This document shows positions 1 to 11,117 of a DNA stretch of 64,000 bases, in pieces. Below the pieces are notes generated by a model that was given only the letters and a program-made list of their open reading frames with translations, was not told the origin of the DNA and did not search any database. The translations under genes and the position numbers were made by a program. The number at the start of each line of letters is the position of its first letter. The first letter of the stretch is position 1. Origin of the DNA: Cheiracanthium punctorium (lineage: Eukaryota > Arthropoda > Arachnida > Araneae > Cheiracanthiidae); NCBI GenBank assembly GCA_038373885.1, contig JAWZYV010013295.1, forward strand, positions 111,792 to 175,791, written 5' to 3'.

Positions 1-929
1 GATATGAAAGTAAATTATAATAAAAAGTAGTACAAATATAATCTAATCGGCGATGACCTTTTTCTTGGATTTGACGGAGCTCCAACAGTTTGTGTGGAAA
101 TTCTCTTTCCATTATGACAGTTATTTCGCGTTCTTCTTTTAGTCATTATCAAAGCAACTACATATCACATTTTGTGCACTGCACTTTTTGTCATTTTCTT
201 TTGTTTACAACTACTATATGTTTCATGTTTTTGTGTACAACTGGTTTCAAACTTGTCTTAAATGCACACTGAAGCAAACTTTTACTTCATTTTATTAAAT
301 GCTAGAGATTTTTTTATTTATTTATTTTTACCAAATTGATGTATTAATAATATCTTAAAAGCTAAATATGGTTTTCTTCTAATCAAAGTATGCTTAGATT
401 CCAAGGTATGCCAAGGCTCCAAGTATATGTTTGACTTTGGCTCGGTTGCTGTCTAGCTAACCGGAATAGGGGGCTACTGTTCAAAGTGAATTTCTTTTTG
501 CCATGCATTTCAAAGAAGCAAAGAAAATACATCTATTTCCCAGAAAAGACCACGCTGGACCAAAGGGTGGTGACAGCCTCAGGCCAGTTGCGGCCTTCTT
601 GCGATATTTTTACTTCTTACAGAATGGTATTTCTTAATTTGTCTCAGGGCAATATATAAGACTGGAACATTTTCGTTGTTGTTGTTGCTAATGCCCTCTG
701 GCAACCACGGGCGGTGCCAGATCCTCCATATAGGCAGGCGATGGGCGGAAGGGGAGTCTTCCATTTTAATGAGCCCCAGTCGGAGGAAGTCCGACTCAGC
801 TCGGAGTCCCCTAATTTTGAACCAATTCCAGAGGAGGGACCCAACCCCCCTGAAATCGGCACCCCCAGAGGTATCGTTTAACAACTTGGAGGACATTGGA
901 GCCACGACGGATTTTACGTGCACTAGCTC
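1..929. other. Unassigned sequence, GC-richer from 570
   Basis: 1-560 is AT-rich with no supported feature. About 570-930 is markedly GC-richer (GGCGGTGCCAG, GGGACCCAACCCCCC) and lies directly beside the Tigger-like fragment, so it may be part of the same repeat. Short ORFs overlap on both strands, none with a recognisable motif. Confidence 0.4.
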
Positions 930-1085
930 CCATTAGCGTACACGCTCCAACAGCAGTCGAGCCGAGAGGAAGTTGACCCTCCCAAGCACTGGCCAAGCTG
1001 GATGCTGCTTCCCTTGCCGTGTTCTTATTGGAACTGAGTTTAGCGCCCAGACCACTGCGGGACAGAACATTCTCGTTCTCATCCT
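930..1085 (-). repeat. Tigger-like fragment, inverted relative to 33375-33485
   Basis: Shares phrases such as ACTGGCCAAGC, GCTGCTTCCCTTGCCGTGTT and CGCCCAGACCACTGCGGGAC with the 33.4-kb segment in reverse complement. No terminus identified. The short overlapping ORFs here are not supported as genes. Confidence 0.5.
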
Positions 1086-1513
1086 CAGTATTTCTCCCAT
1101 AGAGATGTGCACAGAAGATTCTTAACTAGATTACTATGAACATGTGAGATGACTATTTGCATAGGGAAAAATGCCGAGACAGGTGCTATGGGATGTATGT
1201 GGTGTCAATTGCAGAGAGCTGATTTTACGACTCCTCCTTCTGTGTATCTGGCCACCCAGTGCCGAGCGCTCTTTATACATTCCCTCCCTCCCACTTCTTT
1301 CTTTAGACTGATGCGAATGAGAAAGGAATTTCTCACTCGGTTTGGTATGCATTGGAAGTACTAGGACGTCAAAGGGACAAAAGTTAGGAAAAGTGCCGAT
1401 TAAAAACTCTTTTGAATACTAAAATGAGAAGTTTGGAATAGCAATTTTGCCGACTGCATTTTAAGTGGGGGGAGGGTGTCTCACCCCCCCGTGGGATCGG
1501 CCCTGCTCGACGG
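1086..1513. other. Unassigned stretch with a G/C tract
   Basis: Short overlapping ORFs on both strands without recognisable motifs. A GGGGGGAGGGTGTCTCACCC inverted G/C stretch at about 1467-1487 looks like a MITE end remnant. Confidence 0.3.
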
Positions 1514-2646
1514 GTTAGTGAATGAAAATTTCTAAAAAGCAAGAACTTTCGTCAGCATTGTAGGAGTACACAGAATGGATGTAGTATGCTGCCAAAGTAA
1601 AGAAAGCGAAGTTATAATTTTCATGTATTGTTAAAATATTACAGGTTAGAGAGTCACTAAGTAATATCATTTCATTCGCTTTAGTCGTAATTATGTGATG
1701 CGCGAACGTATATTTACGCATATTGAAATAGTTTTCGCAAAATCTCAAAATTTAATCAACATTTTTGAAAAATTGGAAGCCTAGAATTTAAGTTGAGTGA
1801 CAACCTATCATGTCACCCAAATTCGTTTCATTCCCTGCAGTCTTTATTTCGTGATGCTGGAACAAATTTTCAGCATTTTAAAACGATTTTCGAAAAATCT
1901 CAAAATGTAAGCAAAATATTTTTAAAATTCAACGCCTATAAATTAAGATTAGCAACTACCTATCATATCACTCAATTTCGTAGCATTCGTATTAGTCGTT
2001 ATTACGTGATGTTTGAAGAAATATAAACGTATTTTGAGAGAATTTTCACAAAATCTCAAAATCTAATAAAAATGTTTAAAAAATTGGACTCCTACAGTTT
2101 ATGTTTAGGAACCATCTATCGTGTGACCCAATTTCATATCATTCGCTTTAGTCGTTATTACGTAATACGGGAACAAAGATTCACTCAGTTTTAAACGATT
2201 TTCACAAAATCTCGAAATCTGATGGATTTTTTTAAATTAGATGCTTATAGTTTAAGGTGAATGACCACCTATCATTTCACCAAATATAATTTTTTCACAT
2301 TTGCAGTTATTACGTGATGTGCGAACCCAAATTTACGCAGTTTGAAACGATTTTCGCAAAATCTGAAAATCTAATCAAGATTTTTTAAAAATTCGACGCC
2401 TATGTTTTAAGTTGAGTGACCGCCTATCATGACACCCAATTTCATATCATTCGCTTCAGTCGTTTTTACGTGATGCTTAAACAAAAAAAGCGTCACGGAC
2501 AGAATGGCAGAATGACAGAATGACAGACAGACAAACTTTTTTTTGAGGGTCGCCTCGGATTCCCGGGTGCTTGAAACGGATAGAAATCGCAAAATTTTTG
2601 AATTCCAAGAAATGTACAGACAAAAGTCTAATTTTATTTATATAGA
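1514..2646 (-). mobile_element. Non-autonomous Helitron copy C with ~150-bp tandem array
   Basis: The right end is a Helitron 5' terminus in reverse: A|TCTATATAAATAAAATTAG read leftwards from 2646. The same terminus starts the 53459-54117 copy. Inside, a unit of about 150 bp is repeated roughly five to six times (about 1690-2470), each with TCACCCAATTTCATATCATT, TTTAGTCGTTATTACGTGAT and GATTTTCGCAAAATCT variants. The expected CTAG 3' end is missing; similarity stops near 1514. Confidence 0.7.
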
Positions 2647-3425
2647 TGTCACATGTTTAAAAATGCATTCGAATTACAACACTATCGAAATAGAATAAGC
2701 TTCCGCAATATCCGATAGTACAATGAGAAAAAAAAAAAGAACTGAGAATAACGTTGTTTGTACGACAATGTTTGGATGGCGTCATTTAAGAGAATGCCTT
2801 TTATTATTGCATCCACGAAGGGTTTTACCTAATAGTATAATTAATGAAATTCTTCCTCTCCCCTTTTGATTGACTTTAAGAAACTAACAAAAATAAAACT
2901 ACTACTCCAAGAGCCAAAAAAATATCTGAATTGAGCAAGCCTATAGTTTTTTAAATATTTTTTATTAAATTTGATACGTACGAAAACATGCTGCGGTCAG
3001 TCAAGTGAAACTGAGAACAGACATAAGAAACGCCCCCCCCCCTCCCCCACAAACGCATTAATCCGCATACGCACTATAACCCCTTAAAAAGGCCTCTGCC
3101 CACGGCATCCCCTTAGTTTGACAGCCACAAATACACAAACCAAAATCGGAAACGGGCAAACATGAGTTGTGTCGAGCTTTTCAAAAAAGTTAAAAAGTGT
3201 TTATGATTTCGGTTTGTGTCCGTGCTCTAATTGACTTAAATATGCATCAATTATGGACTTCCAAAATTTGACATGTATTGCTTTCTACTAAACGATTTAG
3301 CATGAATAATTTATTTAGATGATCACAAAAAGACTCAATAAATTAGGGTCTATTGTCAGTGAATTTTTGAAGTGCCTTTCGAAAATGTTCTTTAATATAA
3401 AATAAAATAAAACGTGTAAATATTG
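2647..3425. other. AT-rich, no supported feature
   Basis: Contains short A and C homopolymers and a CCCCCCCCCCTCCCCC tract at about 3033-3048. I see no gene or transposon end. Confidence 0.4.
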
Positions 3426-3429
3426 TTAA

Positions 3430-3669
3430 CCCTTTGAGGCGCAACCCTTTCCCAATGCTGGAAAAAGGGCACGGCCCTTGTTCGCTCATCGCTCGACTTA
3501 ACTACCAGTAGAGATGGCAGAGCTGATCGAAACGCGTCCATTTTTTCGGAACGTGCCAACATGAATCTAGTAGCACCCTATTTTTATGAACGCAGATGGA
3601 TCTGTGCTGCGCACAGTCAAAACGTTAGAGCTGGGTGTTCCCAGAGCGGGACCACTGCGCCTTAAAGGG
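3430..3669. mobile_element. piggyBac-like MITE copy 1 (TTAA)
   Basis: Flanked by TTAA (3426-3429, 3670-3673) with inverted ends CCCTTTGAGGCGCA and CCCTTTAAGGCGCA. Near the right end lies a GGTGTTCCCAGAGCGGGACC hairpin-like block shared with copies at 57453-57919 and 63541-63807. Too short to encode a transposase. Confidence 0.8.
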
Positions 3670-3737
3670 TTAAGCTATATTTTCCAATAAGATTTTATAA
3701 TCTGACCATTGAAGACATTTTCATTATTTAGTTTATA

Positions 3738-4450
3738 CTAGCTGACGTACCCATCGTTGACGGGTTTAAAACTGGAGAATCTAATAAATTTAATATTAGA
3801 AAAAAAAAAAGAAAGATCGTTATTTGTTTATGGAGCAAGTACTTCAACTAATGTAATATATAGTTGACTAATTTAAATGGTAAAAAATGTACACATTGTT
3901 ATATCATACTTTAATTTGCAATAACTCATATAAAACAATCTACAGCTGATCTCGCTGCGAATTTTTGCAGCTTAACTTGCCCGCCTTGAGTGGATTTTAA
4001 GGAGCGTCAGGGTTCAGTGATTGGCTAAAAGACTCCTTTCCTCCGAGTTGTTATCGCAGCGGTAACCAACAACTGGTTCTGCCAGTGGTAGCTAACAACC
4101 CGACGTGAACACGGCGGAAATCCACCTATAGTAGTACAAAGCCCAATGAAAAGCAAGTTTTTCAAACTTAATATCTCACATCCTAAAAGTTAGTACTACA
4201 TTTGTTTTTATTGTGTGAACAAGCTTATTGCAAGCTCTGCATTGCACATGGCAAAAGTGCATTAGCAATGCACTTTTGCCATGAATCTTAGGAGTAATCG
4301 AAAAATTCTATTTGAGACAAACTGATAGATAAATAATGAGTATTTAGCACCATGTCTCAGAACTGGTATATCGTAGGTCAAACCAGAATATAAGAAACTT
4401 TTAAAAGTATAATTGTAATTACATCACAATAATGTTTGTATAAATAAATA
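3738..4450 (-). mobile_element. Helitron 3' end (CTAG|T) with terminal hairpin; 5' end unresolved
   Basis: In reverse, ...AAACCCGTCAACGATGGGTA-CGTCAG-CTAG|T ends at 3738. The 7-bp stem ACCCRTC/GAYGGGT (3749-3765) with a 3-nt loop sits 7 nt from CTAG, the standard Helitron 3' layout. The 5' end was not located, so the right coordinate is a guess. Confidence 0.6.
4247..4283. repeat. Perfect 17-bp hairpin
   Basis: CATGGCAAAAGTGCATT (4247-4263) and its exact reverse complement (4267-4283) with loop AGC. It may be part of the Helitron beginning at 3738. Arms are too short for a typical microRNA precursor. Confidence 0.85.
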
Positions 4451-5000
4451 AAATAAATACATAAATAAAAGCTATGCTGGTACGCTAATTTACTTTTCTT
4501 TCATTTTCTGCCCCGCTTCCAAAAAGTTTGCCTATCACTCGTCTATGGTCTTGCGTGTTCAGTGTTCACTACACTACAGTATCTTGTGTTCTGTTCTCCC
4601 CCCCCCCCAAATCTGGCACTTCCTCAAAATACATAGGTCTGTGATCTGGAATGGTCGGCATACTGCTTCTGAATAGCACAAAACAGTTGGTGGTTCTTCG
4701 TCCACACATGGACATCATCATTTGTCATTCCTCCGATAGCAATGCAGGCTGCAGGCGATATCTGGTTTGCCCGAAGCTATATCAGCGTGTATTTTGTGCA
4801 TGGATTTAACATCTGTTACTTTTCGCCGTGATTCTGATAGGAGCGTTGTTTTTGAGTCGAGTGGGCTACTGAATGCGAATAGAAATTGTGCAATTCAAAA
4901 AGGAAGTTGTACAGAGATTCAGATTCACTGTTATTATTATTATTATTATTAGACATTTTTTTGCGTACATTAGAGGAGGATGTTTATATATATAATATAT
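4451..5000. other. AT-rich, no supported gene
   Basis: Holds a C9 tract (4599-4608), a (TTA)n run at 4931-4949, and TATATA sequence next to the hAT MITE. The 61-aa ORF at 4767-4952 has no recognisable motif and runs into the microsatellite. Confidence 0.4.
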
Positions 5001-5008
5001 ACTAGTTG

Positions 5009-5172
5009 AATGGGCGCCCATAAGGGGGGGCAAGGTAGGGCACTTGCCCCCCCCCTAGAGTTTTAGGTTAATATCTCATGACGTATACAAATGGCAAAAA
5101 CCATAACTAAATTTGTTAAAAATTTGAAATTTGCCACCCCCCCCCCTAGAAAAATTCCTATGGGCGCCCATG
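5009..5172. mobile_element. hAT MITE (GGGCGCCCAT family) at the Helitron D 3' terminus
   Basis: Termini AATGGGCGCCCATA and TATGGGCGCCCATG, flanked by ACTAGTTG (5001-5008) and ACTAGCTG (5173-5180), an 8-bp duplication with one mismatch. Long G and C tracts sit just inside both ends. Same family as 13522-13727 and 28172-28361. The duplicated site is the last 8 bases of Helitron D, including CTAG. Confidence 0.75.
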
Positions 5173-6522
5173 ACTAGCTGCTACCCGCGACTTCGTCCGC
5201 GTCGGATTTAGAATTAGGTCCGAGAGAAATGAAGCAGGTGTGAATAACAAAATGTTTGCGACAAAAGGAACTGCATTTAAATATTATTTGCTTTTTACTA
5301 GAAGTATAATGCATGGTAGTATACTTCATTTAAAATAACACAGCATGCAGAGTTACTAAATTTAGATTTTATTCAGGCATTTGGCGAATAGAGACAGTTA
5401 TGACAGTATTTGCGAACTGTTTTGTAAAAGAAATATTTATGCTATATGCATGAATTTTAGCCTATGTTAATCAGAAATAGAGCAGCTTTCTATTAGTGAA
5501 AAAGTTTTAGAGTCGGTTCTGTAGTTACAGATATATATGTGACGAAGTTCACATATTTTTCGCGTCTTAAAATAATGTTCCTATGTTTCGTCTTTCTAAA
5601 TCAAAAGTACGTATTCCGTATTAATCTCTCTCCCCTTCGTGTTTTCGGCTCGATAAAATATTCTTTCTTTCGCGACGCTATGTCTGTGATTTTTTCGGGG
5701 TTTCCCTTCTAAATTAATTTCGCTTTAGCATATGCTGTGTTAGTTCTTAGCGCCTCCCGGTCTCCGTCGGTGTTTTCTCACAGGGTTGTAGCCTTTCGTA
5801 TTGGCATCGCCAAATTCTGGCACTTCTGTATTGGGATAAATCATTTAAATCCGTTTGTTTCAAATTTTTATATTGTTTACGCCTACCGGACGGTGGTTGT
5901 CACGTGGGGCAGTGGCTTATGAGTGCTCATATTTTACTCGCCAACCTGTAGAGAGCTGGCAGTTTTGTAGAAAGATTTGAAAAGACTTCTCGATTGCTCT
6001 CCGTCAGAGGAGGTTGTGTTCGTTTTTTTTATGGAACTCCGGCATGCCGTGTGGCCGGAACAATTAGATATGTTCCTGGTGTTCTTTTTATGAAGCAATG
6101 TACGGTGCGTAATTGAACTTGTTCTTTAATAACTGTTTTGTGAAGATGCCTACAATAAAGTGCAGATTTTTGTGTATTCCAATTGTCCGTCAGTTTTTCT
6201 CAAATACCTTTAGTACACTATACGTCATGTAAGCGGCCGAGGGAACGTTTCTCTTAATCGACCTCCGACAACTCCCTCATAATACCCAGAGAGCGTAATG
6301 TATTAGAATTATTTTGAGTGTTCCTGTAAAGAAACTATTTACGCTACATGCATGAATTTTAGCCTATAATACTCAAGAATAGTGTATCTTACTATCAGTA
6401 GAAAAAGTTTAGGAATCGGTTCAGTACTTAGAGATACACATAGAGCGTAATGTAATTCTTATTAGCATCTCTGTAAAAGAACTATCTGTGATATATGCGT
6501 TAAAGGTAGGCTATAACACTTA

Positions 6523-6770
6523 GGATGCCAGCAGTATCTAAGAAGTTCTGCTCTCAAAACTGCAAGGCGGGAGGTTCCAAGTTCAAACCCCGGTCGCGCC
6601 TGTCGACTTAGCCGCTCCCAGTTCTCCGTGGTTTTCTAAAAAACCTCGCGTAAATACGGGCTAGGATCCTTTAGATAGTCCCCCACAGAGATTATTCCCC
6701 ATATAGACCTAGGACCCTAGTGCAGTCAATCGGTCTTATCCAAAAACAAACAAACAATAATACATAATAA
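6523..6770 (+). mobile_element. tRNA-derived SINE inside Helitron D
   Basis: Begins with a tRNA-like head: box A-like GCCAGCAGTATCTAAG, TCTCAAAACTG in the anticodon region, and box B-like AAGTTCAAACCCC at 6579-6591. The body is TAGCCGCTCCCAGTTCTCCG and CGGGCTAGGATCC, ending in an A-rich (CAAA)n tail. The Leu/Ser-like head is a guess from the variable-arm length. The other Helitron copy has the same SINE at the same place. Confidence 0.55.
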
Positions 6771-7003
6771 TGTAACTTTCAATCAGTGAAAAAAGTTTTA
6801 GAATCAGTTGAGTAGCTGCAAAATTTCCATAGAGCGCAATGCATTAGAATTATTTTGAGTGTTTTTTTTTAAAGAATTATATATGCTATATACTTGAAAG
6901 GTTGCCTGTTGTATGTTAATCCAGGGCATAAGCTATCTTCATTACAAATTTTTCCAAAAACAAACAAGCAAACACACTTTCGCATTTATAATATTAGTTA
7001 GGA

Positions 7004-9048
7004 TTAGGATATAAAGTATCATTAATTATATATCATAAAATAAGGCTTCTGTTTAAATATATATCTTGGCAAAGGACACTACAGCATAAAAAAAAAAAAA
7101 AAAAACACGGAAAATACTAGTCAGAAATTCGAAAGAAATTCAGAATGCTCCTTTAAAAGTTATACGCATGTTTATGATCAATAAATTTCTGCTTTGCGAT
7201 ACTTTAAAGAAAAATCACTGCAAAATTAGATGGCATGTCCTCCAATAAAAGTAATATTGCATCCTGGATGTGTAACTTTTCTTTCTCCTGAATGTTTCAA
7301 CTTCAAAACTCTGTTATCGAGATTTAATAGAACAGCTGGTGATTAGATATTCTGATTTTTTTTTTTTTAAACGAAACTTCTTAGGTTCTAAAAAAAGTTC
7401 AAACTAAGTTATAAAAACTATAGATTTTTTAAGGTACAGTACTGTTATTAGGGCGGACACGTTTTTGCCAATACTGGATAAATCCACGAAAAAAAAAACG
7501 GTAAAAAATATCCTGGCAACAATACATTATTGCCATTTTGACCGAAGTGGTAAAAATAGATACATTTTCCTTACAATGATATAAATGATGTATTTTAATT
7601 TTTACCAATTTCAGCTCTAATAATACATAATTTTATTTGATTTTTTACCATTATGAATATTCACTGCATCAGTAAAACAGTAATTTAAGTAGTTTGTGTT
7701 TTTGTTACATACTGTTTTTATTTAACATGGATATAACAAAAAAAAAAAAAAATACTACTAACTTAATGGCTTTGGTTTAAATTGTCATATTTATTAAGCA
7801 ATTAGCTGCGTACCCACTCTTCGTACGGATTGAATGGATGAGTGACACATCAAAGACTATCACTTAAATAACAGATCTTCCCTAAGAGTGCCCCCTTTTC
7901 AAAGGTTATTTTTTATATCTTGTCTCATGAATGAGAAAGATGTGCAATCCGTAAATAATTTCATTTTTAATTGATATTTAAAAAAAATAATTTCAGGTAA
8001 AAGGTTATGTTAAAAAAAAGAGAAATAATAATTATGTGTGTCTTTGAAAAGTTTTGAACTGCATCGAATCAAAGTACGTAAGTAATACACACAACACAAC
8101 ATTAAAATTATACGTTTACTTTACAAAAGAATAAAATTGTCTCCAATGTATGGTGATTTTCTACAATACCGTATTCGGTTGATGCGCTTTTGTCTTGTAT
8201 TTTCCAGGAATTTGTGGTTTGATAATCAAATATTGTACTGGATTGCCAAATTATATATCTCAATAAATGTATCTTCTATACTTTTTAGGTTATATTTTAT
8301 AACATATCTCTGGACGAGAAAGATATGTGTAATCCGTGCCTGATTCATTCACAGTGGCATTATTTAAAAATTATGTAATGAAAAATGTTTACGTAATAAA
8401 AAAAAAATCCCAAGAGGTGTGTGTACTGCGAATTCTTTGGTGTGTTTAAATTTTGAACTATATTGTGCCAAAAAATATTAGCCAATTTTTCTGTTATAAT
8501 TATGTTTTTAAATTTCTGTCTTCTCTAAAAGACGGAAATACAGTATATTAGCTTTATTTTATCCTCTATATCACTGCGGTGCTTGTCGTTATTTGAAATG
8601 CATTTATTTAAAATGTGTGGTTTGATAATAAAGATTTTTAATTAATCTCCAAACGGTACTACTTATTGTTTATTTATTTAGGATCGTTTTATACCTTCCT
8701 GATTTAAGCTTTCTTTATGAAACTTTTTCTATTATTATTATTTTTTTTTGGGGGGGGGGGAATGAGGGGAGGTGAAGGTAGGATATTGAAGGGAAATGAA
8801 ATTAGTATTAGCCCAATGTCTGTGTGCATCATGGCTTTTGCGGGGTGTAAAAATGTAATATCATACTGAAGCGTACTGAGCTCACTTTATACTGGGTCAT
8901 AATCGTACTTTGAATCTCTAGAAGATATCATTCATTGCCCTAATTTCTTTCTTTCGATTAAAACAAATAAAAACAAAACTTGTTTTTACTTTTGTCTTAT
9001 TGTATCAGATGTTTTCTTTGTATTGTACTTTAGACCACCATGCTTGCA

Positions 9049-9084
<36 letters not shown>

Positions 9085-9250
9085 TAATTATTTTTTGAAA
9101 GAAATGCTCTTTCAGTTTTGTTTTGTTTTTCTTTTACGTTGTAGAATTTCGTTCTGTATCCTATAATAAAGTGTAATTCAAAACATTCTTAGGTTTCTGT
9201 TTGTTCTTTAACAATGCTAAGGCTGGGGAAAAATCACTGTGAGACAAAGC
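7004..9250. other. AT-rich region with homopolymers, a degenerate Helitron end and a ~380-bp duplication
   Basis: A degenerate Helitron-like 3' end (reverse) lies at about 7800: AGCTGCGTACCCACTCTTCG. About 7890-8270 and 8275-8640 are diverged duplicates sharing GAGAAAGATRTGTGYAATCCGT and TTTGAACTRYATYG phrases. Long tracts: A (7088-7104), G10 (8750-8760), T27 (9052-9079). No supported gene; the 68-aa ORF at 8137-8343 has no motif. Confidence 0.4.
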
Positions 9251-9339
9251 CCTGTATTTTTCGCATCCCTGTAAAAAAAACTATAAATCCTATACCCATC
9301 AAAATCAACACCAGTCTTTCAACAGTTACCTATAATATA

Positions 9340-10844
9340 CACTCATGTCCATAAATTAAGGATAATGAAGTGCAGGCAAAGAAAGAGAAAGAAGCAAAAC
9401 AAATTTGACTTATTTGTAAAGTCTATTTATTAAACAAAAAGTAAAGAGCAGAAAAGATGCTATATGTTTGACATAATTAATAAAAATTGCAAGTTTTACT
9501 CCCTTGACCAAATTTTAAAAAAGAACCCATTTACAAAAAACAGTATAGCATGGTTAGTAGGATGGTTAATACGGAGTATGTGTCCCGGACGATGCAATAC
9601 AGGCCTGACAACGCCTAGGCATGCTGAGTATCAAATGATCAATCTGATCTTGGGGAATATTACACCACTCATCAAGCAATGCACTCCGAAGTTCCGGTAG
9701 ACAGGTGGGAGGGGGTTGACGGGCTGCAATTCGTCGGCCAAGCATATCCCACACATGCTCTATTGGATTCAAGTCCGGTGAGTATGCTGGCCAATGCATA
9801 AGGGTGATATCCTCCGATTGAAGGCATTCGTCTACAATGTTTGCACGGTGAGGACGGGCGTTGTCATCCATAAACACAAATTCAGCACCCATGGCGCCCC
9901 GAAACAAACGTACATGTTGTTCCAGAATGACATCCCGATAGATGTGGCCTGTCATCGTTACACTCTGAACATGCAGGTCAGTTCTGGAACCAAGAATAAT
10001 TCCTCCCCAAACGAGCCATCCTGCACCACCGTAACGGTGTCTTTCAATGGTGTTCTCTTGGTGGTAACGGGTACCTGGCGCTCTCCAGATGAATGTCCGG
10101 CGAGAATCAGACTCCAAACTAAACCTGGACTCGTCGGAAAACATCACACAAGACCACTGTTGCGGTGTCCACAATGCATGCTCTCTACTCCAGGTTAATC
10201 GCAGGCGACAGTGAGTTGCGGTAAGTGGAACACATCTGACAGGCCTACGAGCATATAGACCAATGTGCCCTAAGCGTCTGTACACGGTCTGCCTTGAAAC
10301 TGTCGTACCGGTAGCTGAAGAGAGCTGACGAGACAGGTCTGATGCTGTACTCCGTCTGTTTCTTTTGGCAGTAACTGCCAAATAGCGGTCCTCATTCGGC
10401 GTTGTAACTCGGGGGCGACCTGTGCTGTAACGTCTACTCACATTACCATCATCTTGGAATCGTTGCCAAAGCCTGGAGATGACACTCTGGGCGATTCCAA
10501 GTTCCTCGGATACTTCCAGCTGGGTACGTCCACATTCCAGTCGTCCGATAATTCTGCCACGTAAAACATCATCCAAATGCCTCCTTTGTGCCATAACTAT
10601 GCGGTTTTTGCACTGAAAGGCTTTCACAGCGCTTGTGAACAATTTTACTTCTTTGCCACCATTCCTTATATACCCCTCTCTTACACTCTCGTCATTGTGA
10701 CGTACCATCCACGCCATCTGGTGGTTTCCTGTAATTTGCATATTCTTCTTCAAGATGTGTGTGATCATTCCACAGGTGAAATTTTTATTTTAGAGATCAA
10801 TTTCTGTGTGATTCTGAATTATCCTTAATTTATGGACATGAGTG
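9340..10844 (-). mobile_element. Complete Tc1-family DNA transposon with TIRs and TA target duplication
   Basis: Terminal inverted repeats of at least 27 bp begin CACTCATGTCCATAAATTAA at 9340 and end as the exact reverse complement at 10844. Both are flanked by TA (9338-9339 and 10845-10846), the Tc1/mariner target duplication. The 1505-bp element holds one intact transposase ORF on the minus strand. The host site can be rebuilt: left flank ...CCTATAATA plus right flank TACATACCAAG matches a neighbouring unfilled repeat at about 11010-11040 (CCTATAATATACGTACCAAG), so the insertion is clean. Near-identical TIRs and an open ORF suggest a relatively recent arrival; that last point is inference. 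Confidence 0.93.
9566..10594 (-). CDS. Tc1-like transposase (DD34E), intact, 342 aa
   Basis: This enzyme would cut and paste the surrounding TIR element at TA sites in the nucleus. I start it at the ATG at 10594 (MAQRRHLDDVL), because 342 aa is the usual Tc1 length and the 58 in-frame codons upstream look like 5' non-coding sequence. Residues 1-110 form the paired-like double helix-turn-helix DNA-binding region; GRPR sits between the two halves as in Tc1 proteins. The catalytic triad is visible: D in MFSDESRFSL, the second D in FMDDNARPH, and E in YSPDLNPIEHVW. The spacing between second D and E is exactly 34 residues, so DD34E. No stop or frameshift is present. It lies alone inside its TIRs; the opposite-strand ORF at 9794-10198 is a shadow. 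Confidence 0.93.
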   Translation of the reverse strand: MAQRRHLDDVLRGRIIGRLECGRTQLEVSEELGIAQSVISRLWQRFQDDGNVSRRYSTGRPRVTTPNEDRYLAVTAKRNRRSTASDLSRQLSSATGTTVSRQTVYRRLGHIGLYARRPVRCVPLTATHCRLRLTWSREHALWTPQQWSCVMFSDESRFSLESDSRRTFIWRAPGTRYHQENTIERHRYGGAGWLVWGGIILGSRTDLHVQSVTMTGHIYRDVILEQHVRLFRGAMGAEFVFMDDNARPHRANIVDECLQSEDITLMHWPAYSPDLNPIEHVWDMLGRRIAARQPPPTCLPELRSALLDEWCNIPQDQIDHLILSMPRRCQACIASSGTHTPY

Positions 10845-11117
10845 TACATACCAAGTTTGAGCTCAATGGAAATAACCTTTTAAACGCTAGCCCACTTTCA
10901 AGAATTTCCTTCCATAGGCCATAATGTAAAAGAAATCTTTATCGTAGCCCTGTAAAAAATCTATAAGTCCTATACTCACCAAAATTACTAACGGTCTTGC
11001 GACGGTGACCTATAATATACGTACCAAGTATGAGTTCAATCGAACTCACCGTTTAGGAGCTATCGTGTTCACTCGCATACACACAAACACACACAGTAAA
11101 AATATACCTTATAACAT

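Larger units (their letters stand above)
5002..7003 (-). mobile_element. Helitron copy D, with nested hAT MITE and SINE
   Basis: The 5' end is A-less TCCTAACTAATATTATAAAT read leftwards from 7003, the widespread arthropod Helitron start also seen at 48694. The 3' end is CGCGGGTAGCAG-CTAG|T read leftwards to 5174, repeated as the target duplication at 5001-5008. Several 150-170-bp sub-repeats with GAGCGTAATGTATTAGAATT and AAGTTTTAGAATCGGT phrases fill it. It carries a tRNA-like SINE (about 6523-6770). A second copy is 23814-28013. No Rep/helicase ORF, so non-autonomous. Confidence 0.78.
9250..11100. repeat. Duplicated unit hosting the Tc1 insertion
   Basis: Outside the Tc1 element the sequence repeats itself. 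The unit with phrases CTATAAATCCTATACCCATC, then ACCTATAATATA, then CATACCAAGTTTGAGCTCAA occurs interrupted by Tc1 (9280-9339 plus 10845-10880) and again at about 10960-11045. It ends near an (AC)-rich stretch at 11076-11096. The layout resembles the 5' repeat region of a Helitron-type element, but no defined end was found. Confidence 0.5.

Noticed and set aside
9464..9700. 78-aa plus-strand ORF
   Set aside because: Runs from Tc1 5'/3' non-coding sequence into the antisense of the transposase C-terminus.
9794..10198. 134-aa plus-strand ORF
   Set aside because: Antisense shadow of the Tc1 transposase.
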